In this document: in pieces, positions 7,491-16,641 of the stretch | Layout of the letters: every line of letters begins with the position of its first letter | How positions within the stretch are numbered: position 1 is the stretch's first letter | DNA from: Pantoea phytobeneficialis | Lineage (GTDB): Bacteria; Pseudomonadota; Gammaproteobacteria; Enterobacterales; Enterobacteriaceae | DNA: 64,000 bases | Direction of reading: 5' to 3' | Assembly: GCF_009728735.1 (NCBI RefSeq) | Contig: NZ_CP024636.1 | Span: 844,948 to 908,947 of the forward strand | Program-made: the position numbers and the translations under genes | The notes under the pieces: generated by a model | Database searches by the model: none | The model's input: only the letters and a program-made list of their open reading frames with translations | What the model was told of the DNA's origin: nothing

Positions 7491-9929
7491 TTGAGTGAAT
7501 TACCGGTAAGCGAGGTACTTCCTGAGCTGCTGGCCGCGCTGGCGCAAGCGCCGCAGGTATTACTGGCAGCACCGACCGGCGCAGGCAAATCCACCTGGTT
7601 ACCGTTGCAGTTGCTGCAACAGGCGCAACTGCCCGGTCGCATCATTATGCTGGAGCCACGGCGGCTTGCCGCGCGCAACGTGGCGCAGCGGCTGGCGGAG
7701 CTGCTCGGTGAACAACCGGGCGGCACGGTGGGGTACCGGATGCGGGGTGAAAACTGCTGCGGGGCGAACACCCGGCTGGAGGTGGTCACCGAAGGTATCC
7801 TGACGCGCATGTTGCAGCGCGATCCGATGCTGGACGGTGTTTCGCTGGTGATCCTCGATGAATTCCACGAACGCAGTTTGCAGGCCGATCTGGCGTTAGC
7901 GCTGTTGCTGGATGTGCAACAGGGGCTGCGCGAGGATCTGAAGATTCTGCTGATGTCGGCGACGCTGGATAATGATCGCCTGCGTGCGCTGCTACCGGAC
8001 GCCCCCTTTATTGCTTCGGAAGGTCGTAGCTTTCCAGTGACGCGCCGTTTTGCTTCCCTGAATAATCAGCTGCGCTTTGAAGAGGCGGTGGCGCGTGAAG
8101 TGGCGCAGTTGTTACGCGAAGAAACAGGTTCATTGTTGCTGTTCCTGCCTGGCGTGGCGGAGATTGAACGGGTGAAGCGTGAACTGGAAGCGCGTGTCAG
8201 TGAGGATGTCGATCTTTCTCCTTTATATGGTGCGTTGTCACTCGACGCGCAGCGGCGAGCGATCCTGCCGTCCCCGCCTGGGCGTCGCAAAGTGGTGTTG
8301 GCGACCAATATCGCGGAAACCAGTCTGACCATTGAGGGCATCCGCCTGGTGGTGGACAGCGCGCTGGAACGCACCGCGCAGTTTGAGGTGCGCAGCGGTG
8401 TCACGCGGCTGCAAACCCAACGCATCAGCCAGGCCTCAATGACGCAACGTGCCGGGCGTGCGGGCAGGCTGGAACCGGGGATCTGTCTGCATTTGCTAGC
8501 GCAGGAGCAGGCGCTCCGGGCGGCGGCACAAAGTGAGCCGGAAATCCTGCATAGCGATCTGGCGGCCCTGCAAATGGATTTGCTGCAATGGGGCTGCCCG
8601 GATGTGGCGCAACTTCGTTGGCTGGATATGCCACCGCCACGTCATCTGCGTGCGGCGCGAACGTTGCTGACCCGCCTGGCGGCGCTGGATGACGCCGGAC
8701 GCCTGACCGCCGTTGGGCGCAAAATGGCTGAGCTGGGTAGCGATCCGCGTCTGTGCGCCATGCTGTGCGCAGCCGGGCAGAATAAGGATGCCATCGCCAG
8801 CGCGGCCTTATTGGTGGCTATTCTCGAGGAGCCGCCGCGCAGCGGCAGCGCCGACCTGCGTGACGCGCTGCATCGTCCTCAATCCAGCTGGCAACGGCGC
8901 GCCCGTCAGTGGCAACAGCGTCTCAATGTCAGCGGTGGCAACGTTGATGCCGATCTTTTCCCGGCACTGCTGGCCGCCGGGTTTGCCGACCGCCTGGCCC
9001 AGCGCCGTGGCAACAGCGCGCGTTATCAACTGGCGAACGGTATCGGGGCGATGCTGGATGAGCAGGATGGCCTGAGCCGCAGCGAATGGCTGATCGCCCC
9101 GTCGCTGTTACAAGGGGCCAGCGCTGCCGATGCGCGTATCTTGCTGGCACTGCCGGTGGATATTGAGGCGTTGCGTCAGCAGTGCCCACAACTGGTCGAG
9201 CAACGTACCGATGTGGAGTGGGATGAAGAGAAAGGCACGTTGCGTGCCTGGCGGCGTGAAGTCTCGGGTGCGCTGGTCCTGAAAGCACAACCGATGTCAC
9301 GTCCGGAACCGGAGGTATTGCACGCGGCGATGCTGCGTTGGATCCGTGAGAAAGGTCTGTCGGTGCTGGGCTGGACGCCGGAAGCCGAACAGCTGCGCCT
9401 GCGTCTGCACTGCGCCGCACAGTGGCTGCCGGACGAGGCGTGGCCCGCTTTTGATGACGAGACGCTGTTGGAGTCGCTGGAAGCATGGCTGTTGCCGGAG
9501 ATGGATGGGGTGCGCGACCTGAAGGGGTTGCAGAACGTCAATCTTGTCAGTGCATTATTACATTTGCTGACATGGTCACAACGTCAGCGGCTGGATACTG
9601 TGCTGCCAACTCATTACACTGTGCCGACCGGAAGCCGCCTGCCGATTCGCTATGATGCGGAGAAGCCCCCGGCGCTTGCGGTGCGTATTCAGGAGATGTT
9701 TGGTGAAGCCAGCAATCCTGCGGTGGCTGAAGGCCGGATACCGTTGGTACTGGAGTTGTTGTCACCGGCGCACCGGCCGTTGCAGATCACCCGTGACCTG
9801 GCGGCGTTCTGGCGTGGGGCATATCCTGAAGTGCAGAAAGAGATGAAAGGGCGTTATCCCAAACATCCCTGGCCGGACGATCCGGCCAACGCCTTACCCA
9901 CGAGGCGTACCAAGAAATTTTCATCGTGA
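7491..9929 (+). CDS. hrpB: ATP-dependent RNA helicase HrpB
   Basis: DEAH-type helicase of superfamily 2, related to HrpA; cellular substrate not firmly known. Motifs in order: Walker A APTGAGKST, LDEFHERS (motif II), SAT (III) and QRAGRAGR (VI), then the helicase-associated domain and the HrpB-specific C-terminal domain. I chose TTG at 7491 because GGAG lies six bases upstream (7481-7484) and the resulting SELPVSEVLPEL N-terminus and 812 residues match E. coli (809). The in-frame ATG at 7452 lies inside a TACAAT box (7448-7453) that looks like the -10 promoter element. Confidence 0.94.
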   Translation: MSELPVSEVLPELLAALAQAPQVLLAAPTGAGKSTWLPLQLLQQAQLPGRIIMLEPRRLAARNVAQRLAELLGEQPGGTVGYRMRGENCCGANTRLEVVTEGILTRMLQRDPMLDGVSLVILDEFHERSLQADLALALLLDVQQGLREDLKILLMSATLDNDRLRALLPDAPFIASEGRSFPVTRRFASLNNQLRFEEAVAREVAQLLREETGSLLLFLPGVAEIERVKRELEARVSEDVDLSPLYGALSLDAQRRAILPSPPGRRKVVLATNIAETSLTIEGIRLVVDSALERTAQFEVRSGVTRLQTQRISQASMTQRAGRAGRLEPGICLHLLAQEQALRAAAQSEPEILHSDLAALQMDLLQWGCPDVAQLRWLDMPPPRHLRAARTLLTRLAALDDAGRLTAVGRKMAELGSDPRLCAMLCAAGQNKDAIASAALLVAILEEPPRSGSADLRDALHRPQSSWQRRARQWQQRLNVSGGNVDADLFPALLAAGFADRLAQRRGNSARYQLANGIGAMLDEQDGLSRSEWLIAPSLLQGASAADARILLALPVDIEALRQQCPQLVEQRTDVEWDEEKGTLRAWRREVSGALVLKAQPMSRPEPEVLHAAMLRWIREKGLSVLGWTPEAEQLRLRLHCAAQWLPDEAWPAFDDETLLESLEAWLLPEMDGVRDLKGLQNVNLVSALLHLLTWSQRQRLDTVLPTHYTVPTGSRLPIRYDAEKPPALAVRIQEMFGEASNPAVAEGRIPLVLELLSPAHRPLQITRDLAAFWRGAYPEVQKEMKGRYPKHPWPDDPANALPTRRTKKFSS

Positions 9930-10023
9930 CCTCTGGTGACAATTCAGAGGGTTCTGCCATGCGCGGCACGAGAAAGCAGTTAGAGTAACGGCGCAGCCGT
10001 AGCTATACCTGGAGAATAACAGC

Positions 10024-12525
10024 ATGTCTGGGAATGATCGCGAACCGATTGGGCGCAAAGGAAAACAGCCCAAACCGCCGCGCAACACCGCGCGTCGGGG
10101 TCGCCGCAGGGAACTTGATGATGATATCGATCAGGACGATTTTGATGATGACGAGGAGAGTGAGCCAGTGCCACGCAAAGGTAAAGGAAAGCGCCCGCCG
10201 CGCGCGAAACGTCGCTGGTTAGGCTGGTTCATCAAGCTATTTTTGGTTTTTGTCGTGGTGATGGTCGCCTGGGGCGTCTATCTCGACTCGGAAATCCGCA
10301 GCCGTATTGACGGTAAAGTGTGGCAACTGCCTGCTGCCGTTTATGGTCGCATGGTCAGTCTTGAGCCGGGCATGGCGTATGACAAAAAAGAGATGATTGC
10401 GCTGCTGGAAGGCACGCAGTATCGCGAAGTGTCGCGCATTACCCGCCCTGGTGAGTTCAGCGTCAAAGGCAACACCATCGACCTGCTGCGCCGCCCGTTT
10501 GATTTCCCGGACAGCAAAGAAGGCCAGATCCGTGCGCGTATGACGTTCAACGGTGACGAACTGAGCGAGATTAAAAACCTCGAAACCGGACGCGATTTTG
10601 GCTTCTTCCGCCTCGATCCGCGCCTGATCACCATGTTGCAATCGCCGAACGGCGAGCAACGCTTGTTCGTGCCGCGTGCCGGTTTCCCGGATCTGCTGGT
10701 CGATACGTTGATCGCCACCGAAGACCGCCATTTCTACGAGCATGATGGCATCAGCCCTTACTCGATTGGTCGTGCCTTCCTTGCCAACATTACGGCCGGT
10801 AAAGCGGTGCAGGGCGGCAGTACCCTGACGCAGCAGTTGGTCAAAAACCTGTTCCTCACCAACGAGCGTTCGCTGTGGCGTAAAGCGCGTGAAGCCTATA
10901 TGGCGGTGATCATGGATGCGCGCTACAGCAAAGATCGCATTCTGGAGCTGTACCTCAACGAGGTGTACCTCGGTCAGGCGGGTAACGATCAGATCCGTGG
11001 CTTCCCGCTGGCGAGTTTGTACTACTTTGGCCGCCCGGTTGATGAGCTGAGCCTCGATCAACAGGCGATGCTGGTGGGGATGGTGAAAGGCGCATCGCTG
11101 TACAACCCGTGGCGTAATCCGCAGCTGGCATTGGAACGTCGTAATCTGGTGCTGCGTTTGCTGCAACAGCAGAAGATCATCGATGAAGATCTGTACAACA
11201 TGCTGTCGGCGCGCCCATTAGGCGTACAGCCGAAGGGTGGGGTGATTACCCCGCAGCCCGCCTTTATGCAGATGGTGCGTAACGAGTTGCAGGCGAAACT
11301 CGGTGATAAAGTGAAAGATCTCTCCGGCGTGAAGATCTTCACCACGCTCGATCCGATTTCGCAGGATGCGGCAGAAAAAGCGGTTGAAGATGGCATTCCG
11401 ACGCTGAAAAAACAGCGTGGCCTGAAAGATCTGGAAACCGCGATGGTGGTGGTTGACCGCTTCAGCGGTGAAGTGCGGGCGATGGTGGGCGGTTCCGATC
11501 CGCAGTTCGCCGGTTACAACCGTGCGTTGCAGGCACGCCGCTCCATCGGTTCGTTGGCTAAACCGGCCACTTACCTGACCGCGTTAAGCCAGCCGAACAG
11601 CTACCGTCTGAATAGCTGGATTGCTGATGAACCGATCGCCCTGAAACAACCGAATGGCACGGTGTGGAAGCCGCTCAACGATGATCGTCGCTTCAGTGGC
11701 AAAGTGATGCTGGTGGACGCACTGACCAACTCGATGAACGTGCCGACAGTAAACCTGGGTATGACGCTGGGGCTGAACTCGGTGGTCGATACCTGGACCA
11801 AGCTTGGCGTGCCGAAAGACCAGCTCCATCCGGTTCCGGCGATGCTGCTGGGTGCGCTTAACCTGACGCCGATTGAAGTGGCGCAGGCGTTCCAGTCCAT
11901 CGCCAGTGGCGGTAATCGTGCTGAGCTGTCGGCGGTGCGTTCGGTGATTGCCGAAGATGGCACCGTGCTGTACCAGAGCTTCCCACAGGCGCAGCGTGTG
12001 GAACCGGCGCAGGCGGCATATCTGACGTTGTACAGCATGCAGCAGGTGGCGGATCACGGTACGGCGCGTGCGCTGGGTGCGCGTTTCCCGAATGCGCATC
12101 TGGCGGGTAAAACCGGTACCACGAACGACCTGATCGATAGCTGGTTCGCCGGTATTGACGGCAAAGAAGTGGCGATCACCTGGGTTGGACGCGATAACAA
12201 CCAGACGACGAAACTGTACGGTGCCAGTGGCGCAATGCAGCTGTATCGCCGCTATCTGGATAACCAGGCACCGATGCCGCTGGTGTTGACGCCACCGGAA
12301 GATATCACTCAGATGAACATCGATTCGGCCGGTAACTTTGTCTGTGGTTCGGGCAGCAGTACCTGGCGCTCACTGCCGGTCTGGACGCTTGATCCTAACT
12401 CGCTGTGCCAGCAACAGCAGCAGCAGGTTCAGCAGCAGCAACAGTTGCAACAGCAGCAACAGGAAGAGCAGAAAGACAGCAACGGCGTGGCTGGCTGGAT
12501 CAAAGAGATGTTTGGCAACAACTAA
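10024..12525 (+). CDS. mrcB: Penicillin-binding protein 1B, bifunctional
   Basis: Inner-membrane enzyme that polymerises and cross-links peptidoglycan. The 833 residues comprise an acidic/basic cytoplasmic tail, one membrane segment (about 65-87), the UB2H domain for the LpoB activator, the glycosyltransferase with catalytic E233 ([10 protein letters not shown]) and the transpeptidase with S510-x-x-K513, an SMN motif and KTG. E233 and S510 have exactly the E. coli numbers. The C-terminus before the conserved [14 protein letters not shown] end is a glutamine-rich stretch encoded by a CAG/CAA run (about 12410-12471). Confidence 0.97.
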   Translation: MSGNDREPIGRKGKQPKPPRNTARRGRRRELDDDIDQDDFDDDEESEPVPRKGKGKRPPRAKRRWLGWFIKLFLVFVVVMVAWGVYLDSEIRSRIDGKVWQLPAAVYGRMVSLEPGMAYDKKEMIALLEGTQYREVSRITRPGEFSVKGNTIDLLRRPFDFPDSKEGQIRARMTFNGDELSEIKNLETGRDFGFFRLDPRLITMLQSPNGEQRLFVPRAGFPDLLVDTLIATEDRHFYEHDGISPYSIGRAFLANITAGKAVQGGSTLTQQLVKNLFLTNERSLWRKAREAYMAVIMDARYSKDRILELYLNEVYLGQAGNDQIRGFPLASLYYFGRPVDELSLDQQAMLVGMVKGASLYNPWRNPQLALERRNLVLRLLQQQKIIDEDLYNMLSARPLGVQPKGGVITPQPAFMQMVRNELQAKLGDKVKDLSGVKIFTTLDPISQDAAEKAVEDGIPTLKKQRGLKDLETAMVVVDRFSGEVRAMVGGSDPQFAGYNRALQARRSIGSLAKPATYLTALSQPNSYRLNSWIADEPIALKQPNGTVWKPLNDDRRFSGKVMLVDALTNSMNVPTVNLGMTLGLNSVVDTWTKLGVPKDQLHPVPAMLLGALNLTPIEVAQAFQSIASGGNRAELSAVRSVIAEDGTVLYQSFPQAQRVEPAQAAYLTLYSMQQVADHGTARALGARFPNAHLAGKTGTTNDLIDSWFAGIDGKEVAITWVGRDNNQTTKLYGASGAMQLYRRYLDNQAPMPLVLTPPEDITQMNIDSAGNFVCGSGSSTWRSLPVWTLDPNSLCQQQQQQVQQQQQLQQQQQEEQKDSNGVAGWIKEMFGNN

Positions 12526-12545
12526 GTTGCTGAATCTTAAAAAAA

Positions 12546-12567
12546 GGGTGCTTCGGCACCCTTTTTT
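12546..12567 (+). terminator. Intrinsic terminator of mrcB
   Basis: gggtgc (12546-12551), tetraloop ttcg, gcaccc (12556-12561), then six T. It lies 20 bases after the mrcB stop and separates mrcB from the fhu operon. Confidence 0.92.
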
Positions 12568-12663
12568 ATAGATGTGAAAATGAGCGAACGTGCGGCAAAC
12601 GCACCGCTATCAGGCTTTAAATCTTGCGGATCTTGCGCGATATCGCCTAAAATCCAACCTTTC

Positions 12664-12678
12664 TAATAATAATTCTCG
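12664..12678 (+). promoter_or_regulatory. Fur box upstream of fhuA
   Basis: taataataattctcg matches the 7-1-7 Fur motif TGATAATnATTATCA at 11 of 14 informative positions. It lies 44 bases before the fhuA start. Together with the ferrichrome operon downstream this indicates repression by Fe-Fur in iron-replete cells. Confidence 0.75.
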
Positions 12679-12721
12679 TTTACATTCGCCTGCGTCGATT
12701 ACTTTTCGAGAGATTCCTGAT

Positions 12722-14917
12722 ATGAATGCGCATTTTCCCTCTGTTGATCCGCGCGGAGCGTCTACCAAACGTCCGATCGCGTTACTGATTTCAATAGCCC
12801 TTGGCACCCTGAGCGCGCAAGCGCTGGCTGAAGATACCGTAGTCGTCACCGCTGATGGTGGTTCTGCGGCACCTCAGGAGAGTGCGTGGGGACCGGCCCC
12901 GACCATCGCTGCAAAACGCAGTGCCACGGCCACCAAAACCGACACGCCTATCGAGAAGACCCCGCAGTCGGTTTCGGTGGTCACGCAGGAAGAGATGGCG
13001 ATGCACAATGTCCAGTCGGTCAAACGTGCTTTCAGTTACACCCCAGGGATCAGCGATAACCGTGGCAGCTCGGATGTGATCGATGCTTTCTCGATTCGTG
13101 GCTTTAGTGAAGTCAATACCAACCAGTATCTCGATGGCCTGAAATTGCAGGCTGATAACTACTCTGAGTTCGCTATTGATCCTTACTTTCTTGAGCGCGC
13201 TGAATTGCTACGTGGCCCGGCGTCGGTGCTGTATGGCAAAAGCAACCCCGGTGGTGTGGTGTCATTGGTGAGTAAGCGCCCGACCCAGGAGACGCTGCGT
13301 GAAGTGCAGTTCCAGATGGGCACCGATAACCGTTTCTCAACCGGTTTTGATTTCGGTGGCGCGCTGGATGACAGTGGCGTCTACAGCTATCGACTGACCG
13401 GCCTGGCGCGCAGCCAGGATGCGCAGCAGGAGATGAACAAAGAGAAGCGCTACACTATCGCGCCTTCCTTTAGCTGGCGCCCTGATGCCAATACCCGTTT
13501 TGACCTGTTGACCTATTTCCAGAACGAACCGGAAACCGGCTACTACGGCTGGCTGCCGCGTGAAGGTACGGTGATACCGATAACCCGTGCCGACGGCAGC
13601 CAGTTCAAACTGCCGACCAATTTTGATGAAGGCGAACCGAGCAACAAGATTGCGCGCAACACCAAAATGGTGGGTTACAGCTTTGAGCACAGCTTCAACG
13701 ATACCTGGACGATGCGCCAGAATCTGCGCTATGCCGATCTGCGTACCGATTATCGCAGCATCTACGGTAGCGGTTACGATCCCTCGACTAAGATGATTAA
13801 CCGTGGGTATGCGCGTTCTAATGAGAAGCTCAATCAGTTCGCGGTCGACACACAGGCGCAGGCGAAATTCCTGACTGGTGTTGTGGATCATACCCTGTTG
13901 ATGGGTGTGGATTATCAGCGTACCCGTAACGATATTGATGCGGTATATGCTGGTGCCGAGCCGATTAGCCCGTTCAATCCACAATACGGCAATGATGCGA
14001 TGGTGGGGACGCCGTTCCCTTATCAGTACCTGAACCGCCAGGAGCAGACCGGCCTCTACACCCAGGATCAGATGGAGTGGAACCGCTGGGTGCTGACATT
14101 GGGTGGCCGCTACGATTACGCCATGACCTCAGCGCTGAACCGTAATGGCAACAGTGAAGAGAAAAACCACGATCAGGCGTTTACCTGGCGTGGGGGGCTG
14201 AACTACGTATTTGATAACGGTATCGCCCCGTACTTCAGCTATAGCGAATCCTTTATCCCGACACCGGGCACCACCGCAGACGGGCAGCCGTTTGATCCTT
14301 CGCGCGCCAAACAGTATGAAGCCGGGGTGAAATACGTACCGAAAGATCGTCCGATTGTTATCACCGCCGCAGTGTATCAGCTGACCAAAAGCAAGAACCT
14401 GACCGCCGATCCGAATAACCTCAATTTCAGCGTGCAGAGCGGTGAGATCCGTTCGCGTGGGGTGGAGCTGGAAGCCAAGGCGGCTCTGACCGCCAATATC
14501 AACCTGACGGCGGGCTATAGCTATACCGATGCGGAATACACCCATGATACCGATTTGCAGGGCAAAACCCCGGTACAGGTGCCGAAACAGACCGCGTCAT
14601 TGTGGAGTGATTACACTTTCCACGAAACCGCACTTTCTGGTCTGACACTGGGGGCCGGCGTGCGCTATACCGGTGCCAGCAAAGGGCTATACAGCAGCGG
14701 TGCTAACGAAAACCAAAACTTCGATGTGAAGGGCTATACCGTGGTTGATGCCGTGGTGAAATATGATCTCGCGCGCTTTGGCCTGCCGGGTTCATCACTG
14801 GGTATCAACGTCAACAACCTGTTTGATCGCGAATATGTTGCCAGCTGCTATCGCGAATATGCCTGCTACTGGGGCAGCGATCGCCAGATTGTTGGTACTG
14901 CAACCTTCCGTTTCTGA
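12722..14917 (+). CDS. fhuA: TonB-dependent ferrichrome outer-membrane receptor
   Basis: Takes up ferrichrome-type siderophores across the outer membrane using TonB energy. From ATG 12722 the precursor has 731 residues: signal peptide ending ALA (about 1-38), TonB box (EDTVVVTA), plug domain, a 22-strand barrel and the terminal aromatic (TATFRF). The upstream open frame to 12590 reads through the Fur box and is not coding. Conserved stretches include QNEPETGYYGWLP and NNLFDREYVASC. External loop 4 is shorter than in E. coli and lacks its cysteine pair, so phage and colicin recognition may differ. First gene of fhuACDB. Confidence 0.94.
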   Translation: MNAHFPSVDPRGASTKRPIALLISIALGTLSAQALAEDTVVVTADGGSAAPQESAWGPAPTIAAKRSATATKTDTPIEKTPQSVSVVTQEEMAMHNVQSVKRAFSYTPGISDNRGSSDVIDAFSIRGFSEVNTNQYLDGLKLQADNYSEFAIDPYFLERAELLRGPASVLYGKSNPGGVVSLVSKRPTQETLREVQFQMGTDNRFSTGFDFGGALDDSGVYSYRLTGLARSQDAQQEMNKEKRYTIAPSFSWRPDANTRFDLLTYFQNEPETGYYGWLPREGTVIPITRADGSQFKLPTNFDEGEPSNKIARNTKMVGYSFEHSFNDTWTMRQNLRYADLRTDYRSIYGSGYDPSTKMINRGYARSNEKLNQFAVDTQAQAKFLTGVVDHTLLMGVDYQRTRNDIDAVYAGAEPISPFNPQYGNDAMVGTPFPYQYLNRQEQTGLYTQDQMEWNRWVLTLGGRYDYAMTSALNRNGNSEEKNHDQAFTWRGGLNYVFDNGIAPYFSYSESFIPTPGTTADGQPFDPSRAKQYEAGVKYVPKDRPIVITAAVYQLTKSKNLTADPNNLNFSVQSGEIRSRGVELEAKAALTANINLTAGYSYTDAEYTHDTDLQGKTPVQVPKQTASLWSDYTFHETALSGLTLGAGVRYTGASKGLYSSGANENQNFDVKGYTVVDAVVKYDLARFGLPGSSLGINVNNLFDREYVASCYREYACYWGSDRQIVGTATFRF

Positions 14918-14924
14918 TAGAAAA

Positions 14925-14941
14925 GGGCGCATTGTGCGCCC
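14925..14941 (+). other. Hairpin between fhuA and fhuC
   Basis: gggcgca (14925-14931), loop ttg, tgcgccc (14935-14941), with no T run after it. Such a stem after a highly expressed receptor gene could trim or partly end transcription, so that fhuA is made in excess over fhuCDB. The effect is inferred. Confidence 0.5.
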
Positions 14942-14959
14942 GTAACGCCAGGGATTACC

Positions 14960-15754
14960 ATGCAGCATCCGCACCACGAAGAAACCACCTTTACGCTGGA
15001 TAACGTCAGTTTTCGCGTGCCGGGACGCACGCTGCTTCATCCGCTCTCATTGACCTTCACGCCGGGCAAAGTCACGGCTTTGATTGGACATAACGGTTCG
15101 GGAAAATCCACGCTGCTGAAAATGCTGGGACGCCATCAGGCGGCAAGTGTTGGTCGCGTGTTATTGAACGGCGAAGCGGTAGATCAGTGGGGCAGCAAGG
15201 ATTTTGCCCGTCAGGTGGCGTATCTGCCGCAGCAGTTACCGGCGGCAGAAGGCATGACGGTGCGCGAGCTGGTGGCGATTGGGCGTTATCCGTGGCACGG
15301 GGCGCTGGGGCGTTATGGTCAGGAAGATCGTGACCGTGTAGAAGAAGCGATAGCGCTGGTCGGGCTGAAGCCGTTCGCCGGACGACTGGTGGATAGCCTG
15401 TCTGGCGGTGAACGTCAGCGCGCCTGGCTGGCGATGCTGGTAGCGCAAAACAGCCGCTGCCTGCTGTTGGATGAACCCACCTCAGCGCTGGATATTGCCC
15501 ATCAGGTTGAAGTGCTGGCTTTGATCCAGCGTCTCAGCCAGGAGCGGGGCTTAACGGTGATTGCGGTGCTGCATGATATCAATATGGCGGCGCGTTATTG
15601 CGACCGGCTGGTGGCGTTGCGCGGTGGTGAAATGATTGCCGAAGGGGGACCAGAGGTGATCATGCAGGCCGATGTGCTGGGCAGCATTTATGGCATCCCG
15701 ATGGGGATTCTGCCGCATCCGCAGGGCGGTGCGCCCGTCAGTTTCGTTTACTGA
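14960..15754 (+). CDS. fhuC: Ferric hydroxamate ABC transporter ATP-binding protein
   Basis: ATPase that powers ferric-hydroxamate import by FhuBD. The 264-residue protein has Walker A GHNGSGKST (43-51), signature LSGGERQR, Walker B LLLDEPTSALD and the switch histidine in VLHDINMA. Length is like E. coli FhuC (265). It follows fhuA after a 42-base gap that holds a hairpin. Confidence 0.97.
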   Translation: MQHPHHEETTFTLDNVSFRVPGRTLLHPLSLTFTPGKVTALIGHNGSGKSTLLKMLGRHQAASVGRVLLNGEAVDQWGSKDFARQVAYLPQQLPAAEGMTVRELVAIGRYPWHGALGRYGQEDRDRVEEAIALVGLKPFAGRLVDSLSGGERQRAWLAMLVAQNSRCLLLDEPTSALDIAHQVEVLALIQRLSQERGLTVIAVLHDINMAARYCDRLVALRGGEMIAEGGPEVIMQADVLGSIYGIPMGILPHPQGGAPVSFVY

Positions 15755-15762
15755 GGCCCGTG

Positions 15763-16641
15763 ATGCTGGATATTTCTCGCCGTCGTTTGCTGGCGGCGCT
15801 GGCGTTGTCGCCGCTGATGAAGCTCGCGCCGCTGCACGCGGCGTTGCCGGATACCCAACGCATTCTGGCGCTGGAGTGGTTACCCACGGAGTTGTTGATG
15901 GCGCTGGGCGTAGCACCGCTTGGCGTGGCAGACATGGTTAACTATCGGGTGTGGGTGGGGGAGCCGGAACTGCCTGCCTCCACCATCGATCTTGGTCTGC
16001 GCACCGAACCCAATCTGGAGTTGATGACCCAGCTTAATCCCTCTTTGATCCTGCATTCCAATGGCTATGGTCCCTCTGCCGAAACCTTGTCACGCATCGC
16101 GCCCACTATGGGGTTTGATCTGAACAGCGGTGATGGCAAACCGTTAAGTACCGCCAGAAAATCTTTGCATGAATTGGGCGCGCGCATTGGTCGTGAAGCG
16201 CAGGCGGTGCAACATTTGCAGTATGTCGATAGCGTGCTGGCGGCAGCGCGTGAGCGGCTAAAACCCTGGGCGGGACGGCCAATTCTGCTGATGTCATTGC
16301 TGGACAGCCGTCATGCCATTACCTTCGGCAAAGGCAGCCTGTTCCTGGAAGTGATGGACAATCTTGGTTTGCAAAGCGCCTGGCAGGGAGAAACCAATTT
16401 TTGGGGCAGCGCCGTTATCGGGCTGGAGCGTCTGGCGGCGGTAGGGGATGTGCCGGTGATCTGCTTCGACCACGATAATGAGTTGCAGATGCAGGAAGTG
16501 ATGCGCACGGCATTGTGGCAGGCGCTGCCGTTTATCCGTGCCGGGCATTTTCAGCGGGTGCCTGCCGTCTGGTATTACGGTGCCACTTACTCGGCACTGA
16601 AATTTATCCGCGTGCTGGAACACGCGCTGGAGTCGCACTGA
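15763..16641 (+). CDS. fhuD: Ferric hydroxamate periplasmic binding protein
   Basis: Binds ferrichrome, aerobactin or coprogen in the periplasm and hands it to FhuB. From ATG 15763 the precursor is 292 residues. The N-terminus LDISRRRLLAALAL has a twin-arginine-type RRR followed by a hydrophobic core, fitting Tat export as known for E. coli FhuD. Conserved stretches are LEWLPTELL, GLRTEPNLEL and WQGETNFWGS. GAGG is six bases before this ATG; a GTG three bases earlier has poorer spacing. The stop overlaps the fhuB start by one base. Confidence 0.95.
   Translation: MLDISRRRLLAALALSPLMKLAPLHAALPDTQRILALEWLPTELLMALGVAPLGVADMVNYRVWVGEPELPASTIDLGLRTEPNLELMTQLNPSLILHSNGYGPSAETLSRIAPTMGFDLNSGDGKPLSTARKSLHELGARIGREAQAVQHLQYVDSVLAAARERLKPWAGRPILLMSLLDSRHAITFGKGSLFLEVMDNLGLQSAWQGETNFWGSAVIGLERLAAVGDVPVICFDHDNELQMQEVMRTALWQALPFIRAGHFQRVPAVWYYGATYSALKFIRVLEHALESH

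Noticed and set aside
10237..11166. 309-codon open frame opposite mrcB
   Set aside because: Antisense shadow of PBP1B with no recognisable domain.
12590..12721. 44-residue N-terminal extension of fhuA
   Set aside because: It covers the mrcB-fhuA gap including the Fur box; the proper signal peptide begins at 12722.
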